DNA from: Amblyomma americanum
Lineage: Eukaryota > Arthropoda > Arachnida > Ixodida > Ixodidae
Length of the DNA stretch: 64,000 bases
Assembly (NCBI RefSeq): GCF_052857255.1
Contig: NC_135504.1
Span: 138,769,121-138,833,120, forward strand
Direction: 5' to 3'
Under the pieces are notes generated by a model. The model was not told the DNA's origin and did no database searches. It saw nothing but the letters and a program-made list of their open reading frames with translations. The position numbers and the translations under genes were made by a program. Each line of letters opens with the position of its first letter. Within the stretch, counting starts at the first letter, position 1. Positions 1-8,671 of this stretch are shown here, in pieces.

Positions 1-1078
1 TGCCAATTGTGAACTGTTGTTCCCTTGCTAGGCTGATGAACATTATCTTGGTTTTCTGCATGTTAATTTTTAGACCCATCGATCTGCTCTGCCTGTCTAA
101 CTCGTTGATCATGATTTGCAGTTCACCTCCTGAGTGACTCAGCAAGGCAATGTCATCAGCAAATCGCAGATTATTTAGGTATTCTCCATTTATTCTTATT
201 CCCAACTGTTCCCAATTCAGGCCTCGAAATACCTCCTGCAAACATGCGGTGAACAGCATTGGCGAGATCGTGTCTCCTTGCCTGACACCCTTTCTTATTG
301 GAATTTTATTGCTGACTTTATGGAGGACTATAGTAGCTGTGCAGTTGCTATATATATCTTCCAGTATTTTGACATAAGGCTCTTCTACCCCCTGATTACG
401 CAATGCCTGTATGACTGCTGAGGTTTCCACTGAGTCGAATGCTTTCTCGTAATCAATGAAAGCTATATATAGAAATTGGTTATATTCTGCGCATTTCTCT
501 ATCACCTGATTGATAGCGTGAATATGATCTATTGTGGAATAGCCTTTACGAAAGCCTGCCTGATCATTTGGTTGAGTAAAGTCTAACGTTGCCCTGACTC
601 TATTAGCGATTACCTTAGTATGTACTTTGTAGGCAACGGATAGTAAGCTGATCGGCCTGTAATTTTTCAAGTCCTTGGCGTCTCCCTTCTTATGAATTAA
701 GATAATGTTTGCATTCTTCCAAGCTTCTGGTACAGTCGAGGTCATAAGTCATTGCGTATACAGGGTGGCTAGTTTTTCTAGCACGATGTCCCCTCCATCC
801 TTCAACAGATCTGCTGTTACCTGATCCTCCCCAGCTGCTTTTCCCCTTTTCATTGCTTCTAAGGCTTTCTTTACCTAATCTTTCGTTACTGGCGGGATGA
901 CGCATTGCTGTGCACTGCTGTCTTTCTCTTTAGCGCTCTGATTACATTGGCTACTGTACAGGTCTGTATAGAACTCTTCGGCTACGTTAACTATCTTATC
1001 CATATTGCTAATGACATTGCCCTGCTTGTCTCTTAATGCATACATCTGGTTTTTACCTATGCCTAGTTTCCTCTTCAC
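1..1078 (-). pseudogene. RTE-type LINE reverse transcriptase fragment, runs off left edge
   Basis: Read on the minus strand this is a non-LTR reverse transcriptase. In order I see a linker ending in VIPPVTKD, KAAGEDQVTADLL, NYRPISLLSVAYK, a YEKAFDSVE motif (first catalytic Asp), VRQGDTISPMLF, and the catalytic box NLRFADDIALLSHSG near positions 140-190, then the start of the thumb (LKINMQKTK). This motif set is typical of RTE-clade LINE ORF2 proteins, which prime reverse transcription at nicked DNA. The copy is dead: at least two in-frame stops lie at about 877-879 and 749-751, and the endonuclease domain is missing. The thumb and C-terminus lie beyond position 1. The clade call rests on motif style, not on a search. 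Confidence 0.85.
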
Positions 1079-2104
1079 TGTTTTCAGGCTACCTCATAGC
1101 ATATGACAGGCTGGCCTGTCATATGCAGCCACTATGTGGTAAGGAGTGGACTGTCGCTTTTGCTGGTATCTTTCTCTGTATGAACTTTTTGACCGCTCCA
1201 CAGTAACTCGCAGCAGCACGTCAACATAGCCTATGCGGAAACAAGGAAGCAGTGCTATCTTAGCATACATCTCTGGAAGCTGACTGTATTACACCATAAT
1301 GTTTATTATTTAGCAAGCATGAATTTCGTTCGCTTAATTACACTTCATTTGTTGCTGATAGTACATTTGTTCCCAAAATAGTGCCTGTGGACGCACTAGG
1401 GCTTGGTATTGGAAATTACTGCACGGTGCATCAGCATACTTCCACTGACTGGTGATCAGTTTTCATAGCTGGGTTTATGCACTGTAGGTTGGCCCCTCCT
1501 TCACTTCACTCACAGTGAAGTGGCCTCTCCTCGCCTTTAAAGTTCTCATTTTCCAGCTTTCCCCGCCAGCTTTGGTGACAGCTTGTTCTCGTGAAGCATT
1601 TTTATGGATATTCAACACAGCAAGGCGAGTCCTGATAAATAAATAACAGTGTGACATTTCTTTCCGGGCTGTTGTTTGCTGCTCATGTACCTTTCGTGTA
1701 TTTCCTTATCTGAAAAAGCATTCCACTTCGGAGCAAGTCTGTTCAGCACACTGTGGAACGACTCCAAAGAGTATGTCTGTGCATTCGGAGAAATTGTCGT
1801 ATGCACCGGAGCAGCAGCAGGCTCTCGACAATTTTTTGCAGCTCTAGGAATGCTTGTGATGTTAGAAATTGATTACGATAATAGGTAATTAATCATCACA
1901 TTTTAATGCCTTATGTTATTCCTACAAAAATGAGTACACAGTTGTGCCTCGTTAATATGGGCAGTATGGTTCCTGCACAAAACGGTCCATGAAGCCCGTA
2001 ATAACAAAGTCCGTAATAAAAGTCCGTAATAGTAATAAAAGCCTGTAATAACAAATCCTGAAGCAAAAAACATGAAACAATAATGTTGGGATTAAGGTCT
2101 GCTG
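1079..2104. other. Non-coding stretch with one perfect hairpin
   Basis: I recognise no gene or element here. A perfect 12-bp inverted repeat with a CTGG loop lies at 1099-1126 (arms GCATATGACAGG and CCTGTCATATGC), just beyond the truncated end of the RTE fragment. The last 150 bases before element A are AT-rich and contain a short degenerate repeat of 'gtaataa' words. Confidence 0.5.
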
Positions 2105-3484
2105 AGTGGGCGTGTGAACAGCATCGTGGCACGGTTGCTTGACAGCATGCGTTTGTTCATGCAGATAGCGGGATATCTTCAGATCTACGTGGCATCGACC
2201 GCTCCAACAGACACCGCATGGATTGCACCTGCACCTTATTGCTGTTATGCTGACCTGGCTTCATATGACCCGTCCTGGCAACCCTCTTGGACCGTGGCTC
2301 CTTCGCAGAAGTTCAGCTCATCGCCTACGACATCACCATTTCCTCTGGATATAAAAGAACGCCAGCGGCCCGCGCCTTCCAGTGGGCGTGTGAACAGCAT
2401 CGTGGCACGGTTGCTTGACAGCATGCGTTTGTTCATGCAGATAGCGGGATATCTTCAGATCTACGTGGCATCGACCGCTCCAACAGACACCGCATGGATT
2501 GCACCTGCACCTTATTGCTGTTATGCTGACCTGGCTTCATATGACCCATCCTGGCAACCCTCTTGGACCGTGGCTCCTTCGCAGAAGTTCAGCTCATCGC
2601 CTACGACATCACCATTTCCTCTGGATATAAAAGAACGCCAGCGGCCCGCGCCTTCCAGTGGGCGTGTGAACAGCATCGTGGCACGGTTGCTTGACAGCAT
2701 GCGTTTGTTCATGCAGATAGCGGGATATCTTCAGATCTACGTGGCATCGACCGCTCCAACAGACACCGCATGGATTGCACCTGCACCTTATTGCTGTTAT
2801 GCTGACCTGGCTTCATATGACCCGTCCTGGCAACCCTCTTGGACCGTGGCTCCTTCGCAGAAGTTCAGCTCATCGCCTACGACATCACCATTTCCTCTGG
2901 ATATAAAAGAACGCCAGCGGCCCGCGCCTTCCAGTGGGCGTGTGAACAGCATCGTGGCACGGTTGCTTGACAGCATGCGTTTGTTCATGCAGATAGCGGG
3001 ATATCTTCAGATCTACGTGGCATCGACCGCTCCAACAGACACCGCATGGATTGCACCTGCACCTTATTGCTGTTATGCTGACCTGGCTTCATATGACCCA
3101 TCCTGGCAACCCTCTTGGACCGTGGCTCCTTCGCAGAAGTTCAGCTCATCGCCTACGACATCACCATTTCCTCTGGATATAAAAGAACGCCAGCGGCCCG
3201 CGCCTTCCAGTGGGCGTGTGAACAGCATCGTGGCACGGTTGCTTGACAGCATGCGTTTGTTCATGCAGATAGCGGGATATCTTCAGATCTACGTGGCATC
3301 GACCGCTCCAACAGACACCGCATGGATTGCACCTGCACCTTATTGCTGTTATGCTGACCTGGCTTCATATGACCCGTCCTGGCAACCCTCTTGGACCGTG
3401 GCTCCTTCGCAGAAGTTCAGCTCATCGCCTACGACATCACCATTTCCTCTGGATATAAAAGAACGCCAGCGGCCCGCGCCTTCC
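2105..3484 (+). repeat. Five tandem 276-bp promoter monomers of element A
   Basis: Five near-identical 276-bp units, counted start site to start site, occupy 2105-2380, 2381-2656, 2657-2932, 2933-3208 and 3209-3484. Each contains a TATAAAA box and ends in the sequence leading into the ORF1 start codon. The units differ at one silent position that alternates G, A, G, A, G (2272, 2548, 2824, 3100, 3376). The length is a multiple of three and the ORF1 frame is open through all five units. This organisation parallels the promoter monomers of mouse L1, though the sequence is unrelated. Confidence 0.95.
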
Positions 3485-3487
3485 AGT
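3454..3487 (+). promoter_or_regulatory. TATA box and predicted initiator of the last monomer
   Basis: TATAAAA lies at 3454-3460 and an initiator-like TTCCAGT surrounds the A at 3485, 31 bp downstream. This is standard RNA polymerase II core-promoter spacing. The same TATA recurs at 2350, 2626, 2902 and 3178. The element's own left end (2105) is the equivalent A, which supports this as the real start site. The 5' UTR to the ATG at 3527 would be 42 nt. Confidence 0.75.
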
Positions 3488-3526
3488 GGGCGTGTGAACA
3501 GCATCGTGGCACGGTTGCTTGACAGC

Positions 3527-4606
3527 ATGCGTTTGTTCATGCAGGTTAGTAATGACGTTCCTATGTTTGCAAAGAAATCTAGCAATGTTTGTCTTGTGCT
3601 GTTCCCACGCCCACAAGTGCTATTAGGTTTGCTTGTGCAGTCATTTGATGTGTGTGCTCAGCTGGTTCTGCAGTCGGGTGACGTCGAACTTAACCCTGGC
3701 CCTGGTACGCGTTCTAAGAACAGTGATACGGATGACTCTGTACCGGAAAAGCTTAATGACGTGTTAACTTTATTACAGAACGTTAACTCACGCACTGCTA
3801 GAATGGAAACCGAACAGTTACGCTTAATTGCTTCCATATCTGAAATAAAGGAAAATCAGGAATCTATGAAAAAGAATATCTCCGATATCGATGCGAGGCT
3901 GTCGGCAGTTGAACTTCAAGCTTCTGCTTCTGACGAAGCTCAACAAGAGCTGCTGACCCTGCGCGAACTCGCTGATAACCTGATTAGCGAGAATGCCAAA
4001 TTGCGGCTTAGTCAGTCACAGCTTGAAGACAGGCAGCGAAGAGACAATCTATTGTTTTTTGGCTTACGTGACAGTCCAACGGAAACATGGGAAGGAACGG
4101 AAGACAAGCTTTTGAGCGTTATCTCTAACTGCTTCAGTCCGGCGCTTATGAAGGATGCGTTTGAACGTACCCATAGGATTGGTACATTTACGGATGATAA
4201 ATGTCGCCCGGTCATCGTGAAGTTCTCCTCCTTTAAAGCAAAGCAAAAAATTCTATCCCAGTCAGCGAAACTTAAAGATGAAGGTATCACCGTAAGTGAA
4301 GATTACTCGTTGGAAACGCGTCAGGCCAGGAAAAAGCTGCTTCAATTCGCTAAGGGTCAGGACTCATTTTACAAGCTTAGGCACAACAAACTGTACATTA
4401 AGAACAAATGCTACAGTTATAACCCTGCTCGCGACTGCGTTTTCATGGAGGCTAATCTTCGGGCATCAGCAACTTCTCTTGGTAGTAACTCAAGTCACGG
4501 TATCGCTGGTTCATCACATGCTGAGCCGACTGATCGATTGTCTCCTTCGCCAGTCCACAATCAGCAGTCAAATGACGGTACCTCTGGCTCGACCTACGCG
4601 CCGTAG
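3527..4606 (+). CDS. ORF1 protein of CR1-like element A: 2A leader, coiled coil, RNA-binding domain
   Basis: The ATG at 3527 is the first one downstream of the predicted start site in the last monomer, giving 359 residues. Residues 1-58 form a hydrophobic leader ending in the 2A motif DVELNPG, with the predicted skip before Pro59. Residues about 73-165 are rich in heptad-like Leu/Ile and Glu/Lys and look like a coiled coil. From about residue 170 (RRDNLLFFGL, then ERTHRIG, RPVIVKF, SEDYSLETRQARKKLL) the sequence matches the L1-ORF1p-like RRM plus C-terminal domain family, which binds element RNA and acts as a nucleic-acid chaperone. A Ser/Thr-rich tail of about 50 residues precedes a TAG stop. 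The frame also stays open upstream through all five monomers, so longer N-terminal forms are possible if transcription starts further upstream. Confidence 0.88.
   Translation: MRLFMQVSNDVPMFAKKSSNVCLVLFPRPQVLLGLLVQSFDVCAQLVLQSGDVELNPGPGTRSKNSDTDDSVPEKLNDVLTLLQNVNSRTARMETEQLRLIASISEIKENQESMKKNISDIDARLSAVELQASASDEAQQELLTLRELADNLISENAKLRLSQSQLEDRQRRDNLLFFGLRDSPTETWEGTEDKLLSVISNCFSPALMKDAFERTHRIGTFTDDKCRPVIVKFSSFKAKQKILSQSAKLKDEGITVSEDYSLETRQARKKLLQFAKGQDSFYKLRHNKLYIKNKCYSYNPARDCVFMEANLRASATSLGSNSSHGIAGSSHAEPTDRLSPSPVHNQQSNDGTSGSTYAP
3650..3703 (+). other. 2A-type ribosome-skipping motif in ORF1 of element A
   Basis: Codons 3680-3703 encode DVELNPGP, which matches the D-x-E-x-N-P-G-P consensus of 2A peptides. 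It is preceded by a Leu/Val-rich stretch (LVLQSG immediately upstream). In known 2A peptides the ribosome fails to form the Gly-Pro bond and continues, releasing the upstream product. Here the predicted break is between Gly (3698-3700) and Pro (3701-3703), freeing a 58-residue leader. The hydrophobic leader could also act as a signal sequence when skipping fails. Confidence 0.85.
4604..4606 (+). other. In-frame UAG between ORF1 and ORF2 of element A
   Basis: ORF1 ends at this TAG and ORF2 is open in the same frame from the next codon (GGC). No in-frame ATG occurs between the TAG and the endonuclease catalytic Asn (residue 22 after the stop) or Glu (residue 49). The downstream GC-rich stretch GGGCTGCGCGAGGGGC could form structure. 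The arrangement suggests programmed readthrough or non-AUG restart. Confidence 0.75.
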
Positions 4607-7429
4607 GGCTGCGCGAGGGGCAGTGGGCCAGTGTCCGATACTGGCAACTCGCTTTCTTTTCTTTTTTCCAACATACGAAGCTTACTACCCAAGCGCGATG
4701 AACTTAATCCTATCATTGATTCGTGTGATGCTGATGTCGTCTTACTAACCGAAACATGGCTTTCTTCCAAGATAGCGGACATTGAACTATTTGACTGTAA
4801 AAAACGCTATAACGTGTTTAGATCTGACAGAAGTGAGAGATCTGGAGGAGGTGTTTTAATAGCTGTCGCGGATAATTTTGTAGCATCGCCTATTAATATT
4901 CCAACTAGCCTGGAACTGGTTTGGGTGGAACTTAGTGTACGTTTTAAGAGAATGATTTTGGGTATATGTTACCGTCCCCCGTCCTCGAGCCATACATTCG
5001 TTGATGAATTGCATGATTCCCTTAACATGATCACTGTACGATTTCCGAGTACACCTATTGTCTTAGCTGGTGACTTTAACTACCCTAGTATCGTGTGGAC
5101 TAGTACATCACCTTATCTCAGCTCTTTTTCTACTGAGTGTAAAAAGTTTTTGTCAACTTGTATGAATTTCAATCTTTCGCAGTTAGTCTCTAAACCTACT
5201 CGAACTACTTTATCCTCATCGAATGTTTTAGATCTTGTTCTAACTAACGTGCCTGATCATATCCCTTCGATTTTTTACCTACCTGGTCTCAGTGATCATT
5301 CTTTGCTGCATTTTGATGTACAAATTCCTGTATCTATCCGAGTTAGTCAGACTAAACACATTAGAGATTATAAACGGGCTGACTTTAATGCTATTAACTG
5401 CGAACTAGCTGGTTTTTTGGATGATTACTTACCAGGCTTTTCACAGCGTTCTCTTTACGCTAACTGGGATTTGTTCAAGGATATCGTTGAACATCTCATT
5501 AACACTTTTGTACCATTAAGATCTTTGAAGTGCGATCGGGAATCACCTTGGTTTAATAATGTTTTAAAAAGACTCTCCAATAAAAAGAAGCGCTTGTTCC
5601 GCTCTGCGAAGTTGTTGAATTCTAAACAACGATGGGAGGCCTACTTTTCCGCAGCTGCAGAGTACAAAGGTGCGCTAAAAAACGCAAAGAACACATTTTT
5701 TAACCACACACTGCCTGCTATGCTGGTCAATAATCCAAAACAATTTTGGAATGTAGTTAACAAGAAAGACCCTTCCCCAATACTACTTACTTCTTCTGAT
5801 GGTGTTGCCTTTCCTCCATACGAATGTGCTTCTGTTCTAAACAATATATTTGCTGCGGCATTTTCTACCAACGTTTCTCTTGTTCATCGCGTGTGCCCTG
5901 TTTTTGATGCTCTTCCTATGGATCCAGTTATCTTCGACGCGTCAGGCATCCAGTGCATCATAGAAAATCTTAAGGTTTCCTCTTCCTGCGGTGTTGACAA
6001 CATTAATTCGAAGTTTTTAATTAATACAAAGTACTATTGTTCCATAATTCTTACTAAATTGTTTGAGCAGTCTCTTGCGACAGGTTGTATTCCCAATGAT
6101 TGGAAAATTGGGAAGGTGATTCCACTGCATAAGTCCGGAAGTAAACATTCTCCTGATAACTTTAGACCTATATCACTCACTAGTATTCCGTGCAAGATCA
6201 TGGAACACGTCATATATTCTCATCTCATCTCTTTTTTAGAATCTAACTCCTTTTTCAGCATTGCCCAGCATGGTTTTCGTAAGTCTTTTTCATGCGAAAC
6301 TCAGCTAATATGTTTCACACATGACCTTCATTGCATCATTGACCACGGGTCTCAGGCAGATTGCATATTTTTGGACTTCTCGAAAGCGTTTGACACTGTT
6401 TCACATGAGCTTCTCTTTCTTAAATTAAGCAATCTTAACATAGACCCTAATGTCCTTGCATGGCTACAATGCTTTCTTTCTAACCGTTCACAATTCGTAA
6501 CAGCGAACAATATAAACTCTCATTCTTTGCCTGTCCGTTCCGGCGTGCCACAGGGGTCAGTTCTTGGGCCCCTCCTTCTTCTCATCTATATAAATGACTT
6601 ACCGGCTAACATTTCTTCTTCAATTAATCTTTTTGCCGATGATTGTGTTATTTACCGCGAAATTAAAGATGGTAATGATGTCTCTTGTCTTCAATCTGAT
6701 ATTAACAAGGTTCTTGACTGGTGTTTTACTTGGAACATGCAACTAAACAATAATAAGTGTAAACATGTACGCATTTCTCGTCTCTCTAATGCCCCTTCTT
6801 CTTATCACATTATCAACGTGTCTCTCGAAACCGTGTCATGTTATAAATATCTGGGTGTTTACGTTTCTTGTAACCTGTCTTGGAAAACTCACGTTGAATA
6901 CATAATAAATAACGCTGATCGCATGCTTGGGTACCTTCGCAGAAATTTCTCACGTTCATCTACTTCAATAAAATTATTACTTTATAAAACATTGGTTCGG
7001 TCCAAGTTAGAATATGCTGCATCTGTCTGGAGCCCTGGCATCGATTCACTCGTTTCAGATTTGGAAGCTGTACAGAACCGCGCATGCCGTTTCATTCTTT
7101 CTAATTATCACCGAACAAGCAGTGTAACCGCCATGAAATCAAGTTTGTCCCTACCACTTCTTTCCCACCGCAGATCAATAGCCTCATTGTGTCTCTTTCA
7201 TAACATTTACCACAACAGCTTTCTCAATCCTAAGTTACTGTCTAGACCATGTTACATATCAGCACGCGTTGATCACCGTCATAAAGTTGGAATCCCATCT
7301 TGTCACACCAAATGTGTTCATCACTCATTCATACCCCGAACTTGTGTCAGCTGGAATCACCTTCCCCACGACATCGCAGGTATTTCCGATAACAATGCAT
7401 TTCGTAAAGTCCTTAATGTTTCTTTCTGA
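4607..7429 (+). CDS. ORF2 of CR1-like element A: apurinic-type endonuclease and reverse transcriptase
   Basis: The open frame holds 940 codons after the ORF1 UAG. The N-terminal exonuclease-endonuclease-phosphatase domain shows SNIRSLLPKR (catalytic Asn22), LLTETWL (Glu49), ICYRPP, AGDFNYPSIVW and LSDHSLLHF. The reverse transcriptase follows with NFRPISLTSIPCKIME, QHGFRKSFSCETQL, FLDFSKAFDTVSH, SGVPQGSVLGPLL and the catalytic LFADDCVIY (FADD at residues 676-679). The C-terminus carries YKYLGVYVSCNLSW and a CR1/Jockey-like tail ending NAFRKVLNVSF. There is no RNase H domain, as expected for this group. All catalytic residues I can check are present and no stop interrupts the frame. The enzyme would nick target DNA and prime cDNA synthesis there. 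Confidence 0.93.
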   Translation, partial: GCARGSGPVSDTGNSLSFLFSNIRSLLPKRDELNPIIDSCDADVVLLTETWLSSKIADIELFDCKKRYNVFRSDRSERSGGGVLIAVADNFVASPINIPTSLELVWVELSVRFKRMILGICYRPPSSSHTFVDELHDSLNMITVRFPSTPIVLAGDFNYPSIVWTSTSPYLSSFSTECKKFLSTCMNFNLSQLVSKPTRTTLSSSNVLDLVLTNVPDHIPSIFYLPGLSDHSLLHFDVQIPVSIRVSQTKHIRDYKRADFNAINCELAGFLDDYLPGFSQRSLYANWDLFKDIVEHLINTFVPLRSLKCDRESPWFNNVLKRLSNKKKRLFRSAKLLNSKQRWEAYFSAAAEYKGALKNAKNTFFNHTLPAMLVNNPKQFWNVVNKKDPSPILLTSSDGVAFPPYECASVLNNIFAAAFSTNVSLVHRVCPVFDALPMDPVIFDASGIQCIIENLKVSSSCGVDNINSKFLINTKYYCSIILTKLFEQSLATGCIPNDWKIGKVIPLHKSGSKHSPDNFRPISLTSIPCKIMEHVIYSHLISFLESNSFFSIAQHGFRKSFSCETQLICFTHDLHCIIDHGSQADCIFLDFSKAFDTVSHELLFLKLSNLNIDPNVLAWLQCFLSNRSQFVTANNINSHSLPVRSGVPQGSVLGPLLLLIYINDLPANISSSINLFADDCVIYREIKDGNDVSCLQSDINKVLDWCFTWNMQLNNNKCKHVRISRLSNAPSSYHIINVSLETVSCYKYLGVYVSCNLSWKTHVEYIINNADRMLGYLRRNFSRSSTSIKLLLYKTLVRSKLEYAASVWSPGIDSLVSDLEAVQNRACRFILSNYHRTSSVTAMKSSLSLPLLSHRRSIASLCLFHNIYHNSFLNPKLLSRPCYISARVDHRHKVGIPSCHTKCVHHSFIPRTCVSWNHLPHDIAGISDNNAFRKVLNVSF

Positions 7430-7672
7430 GTATGTGTCGTTTATTACTGTATAAAAATTGCCTTTTTACTGTCTACACACTGTTTTAATATATCCCCACT
7501 GCATTCTAATCTTATTGCCTTCCTGTGTTTTCACTTTTTATGTATTCCTGGTTTATTTTTGTTTTCCCTATTGTTGTTGCTGTTTAGGCTGAATTTTTAT
7601 GTATTCCCACTCCCCTCTGTAATGCCTTCGGGCCCTGAGGGTACAATAAATAAATAAATAAATAAATAAATA
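7430..7672 (+). other. 3' UTR and (AAAT)n tail of element A
   Basis: About 215 bases of T-rich 3' UTR end in AATGCCTTCGGGCCCTGAGG, then an AATA-repeat tail at 7645-7672. Element B ends in a related sequence (AATGCCTT..GGGCCCTG..GGTA, then AAAT repeats), so this is probably the reverse transcriptase's recognition end. Confidence 0.8.
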
Positions 7673-8372
7673 TGCATGCTGGCGGCTGGCGAAGAAGAAA
7701 TTAGGCATAATTTTGGGAGCTACAAGATTATTATTGTGGCCGCCGTTGTGCTTGAAATATTTGGTGCAGCTTAAAGCGCCTGTGGGTATAAATTCTTGAC
7801 GACGACTTATGGCTAAATGACCTATCTACTACTACGGCTCTTCACATCTCTCAGACTGCTGCTAGATATCAGCACTCAGTCGGCTGACAACTGCTGAATG
7901 TGGCTTTCTATGTAGCACCACAGTGGGAGTTTTCAACAGTCCCTCATGCAAGATAGAAAATTGTGAGGCCCTTCGATAGGGCAACTTTGCGCTGCAATGT
8001 ATAAAACCATGAAACAAAAGATCCAGCTCTCAGCCATTCACACTTTTCATTGCATTTCTCCGATATTCTGCATTCAAAATTGTGGGGTTTTTATAGGGGG
8101 ATAAATACGTTCTGCCCACTTAATCGCGGCTGACATTGTTCAAAACCGCTAGACTCCACTCCGTGATCGCGTGCGCTACCGAGCGCACGCCGACCGCAGC
8201 GGGCCTTGCTCTGAGGGAACATAGGAGCGGCACTCTGGCTGACACAAAGAAAGCATTTATTGCTACAGCAACAATAACGCCAGCTGGCGACAAAACACGG
8301 TGAGGGATCGAGGTCGACCGACTCACAAGCAAGTTTACGAGCGAATGTTCACCCATGCTAGGGGCAGGGGAG
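7673..8372. other. Non-coding flank upstream of element C
   Basis: I recognise no gene. The stretch 8130-8372 is GC-richer than what precedes it, and is continuous with 13978 onward once element C is removed. It may be part of an older repeat that C landed in. Confidence 0.4.
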
Positions 8373-8385
8373 ACTCCGAAGCCGG
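8373..8385. repeat. Target-site duplication, left copy, of element C
   Basis: ACTCCGAAGCCGG is repeated exactly at 13965-13977. It directly flanks the LINE. Confidence 0.85.
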
Positions 8386-8671
8386 GGCTTGGGTCAACGG
8401 GCAGCGAGATGATGAGGACATGCATCACATGGGCTCCGTCAACGTTTGCTCGTGGTGGCGGAATATCGACCTGAAGTGACCTGCTTTCCGTCGGACACAG
8501 TCAGTGAAGGTGTTGTGCACCTCTACGCACCATTTTTCGGCCCTTTTCGCCCATTGGAACCGATTTTGAAAGATTTTCCTGTCGCACCAGGCGTGGAACG
8601 CCGTCACCGGTTAGGCCTAACGCCGCCGGCTGCTCATCGCCCTGTTCGTCTCCGGGTCTACATCGTCACAG

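Larger units (their letters stand above)
2105..7672 (+). mobile_element. CR1-like non-LTR retrotransposon 'A', apparently intact
   Basis: This is a complete LINE of about 5.57 kb. It has five 276-bp promoter monomers, ORF1 with a 2A motif, ORF2 with endonuclease and reverse transcriptase, a short 3' UTR and an (AAAT)n tail. Both ORFs are free of internal stops, so the copy could be young and possibly autonomous. The 5' end at 2105 is exactly one monomer period upstream of the predicted start site inside the next monomer, which suggests a full-length copy of a transcript rather than a random truncation. No clear target-site duplication is visible, which is common for CR1-group elements. CR1 versus L2 placement within the Jockey/CR1 group is not settled here. 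Confidence 0.92.

Noticed and set aside
2114..3484. Large repetitive host protein formed by 92-residue repeats
   Set aside because: The repeats are promoter monomers of a LINE with TATA boxes and end in the ORF1 leader. The apparent start at 2114 is a GTG, and the true ORF1 start is better placed at 3527.
2105..3484. CRISPR-like or satellite array
   Set aside because: The units are contiguous 276-bp repeats without spacers, attached to one LINE in a defined register.
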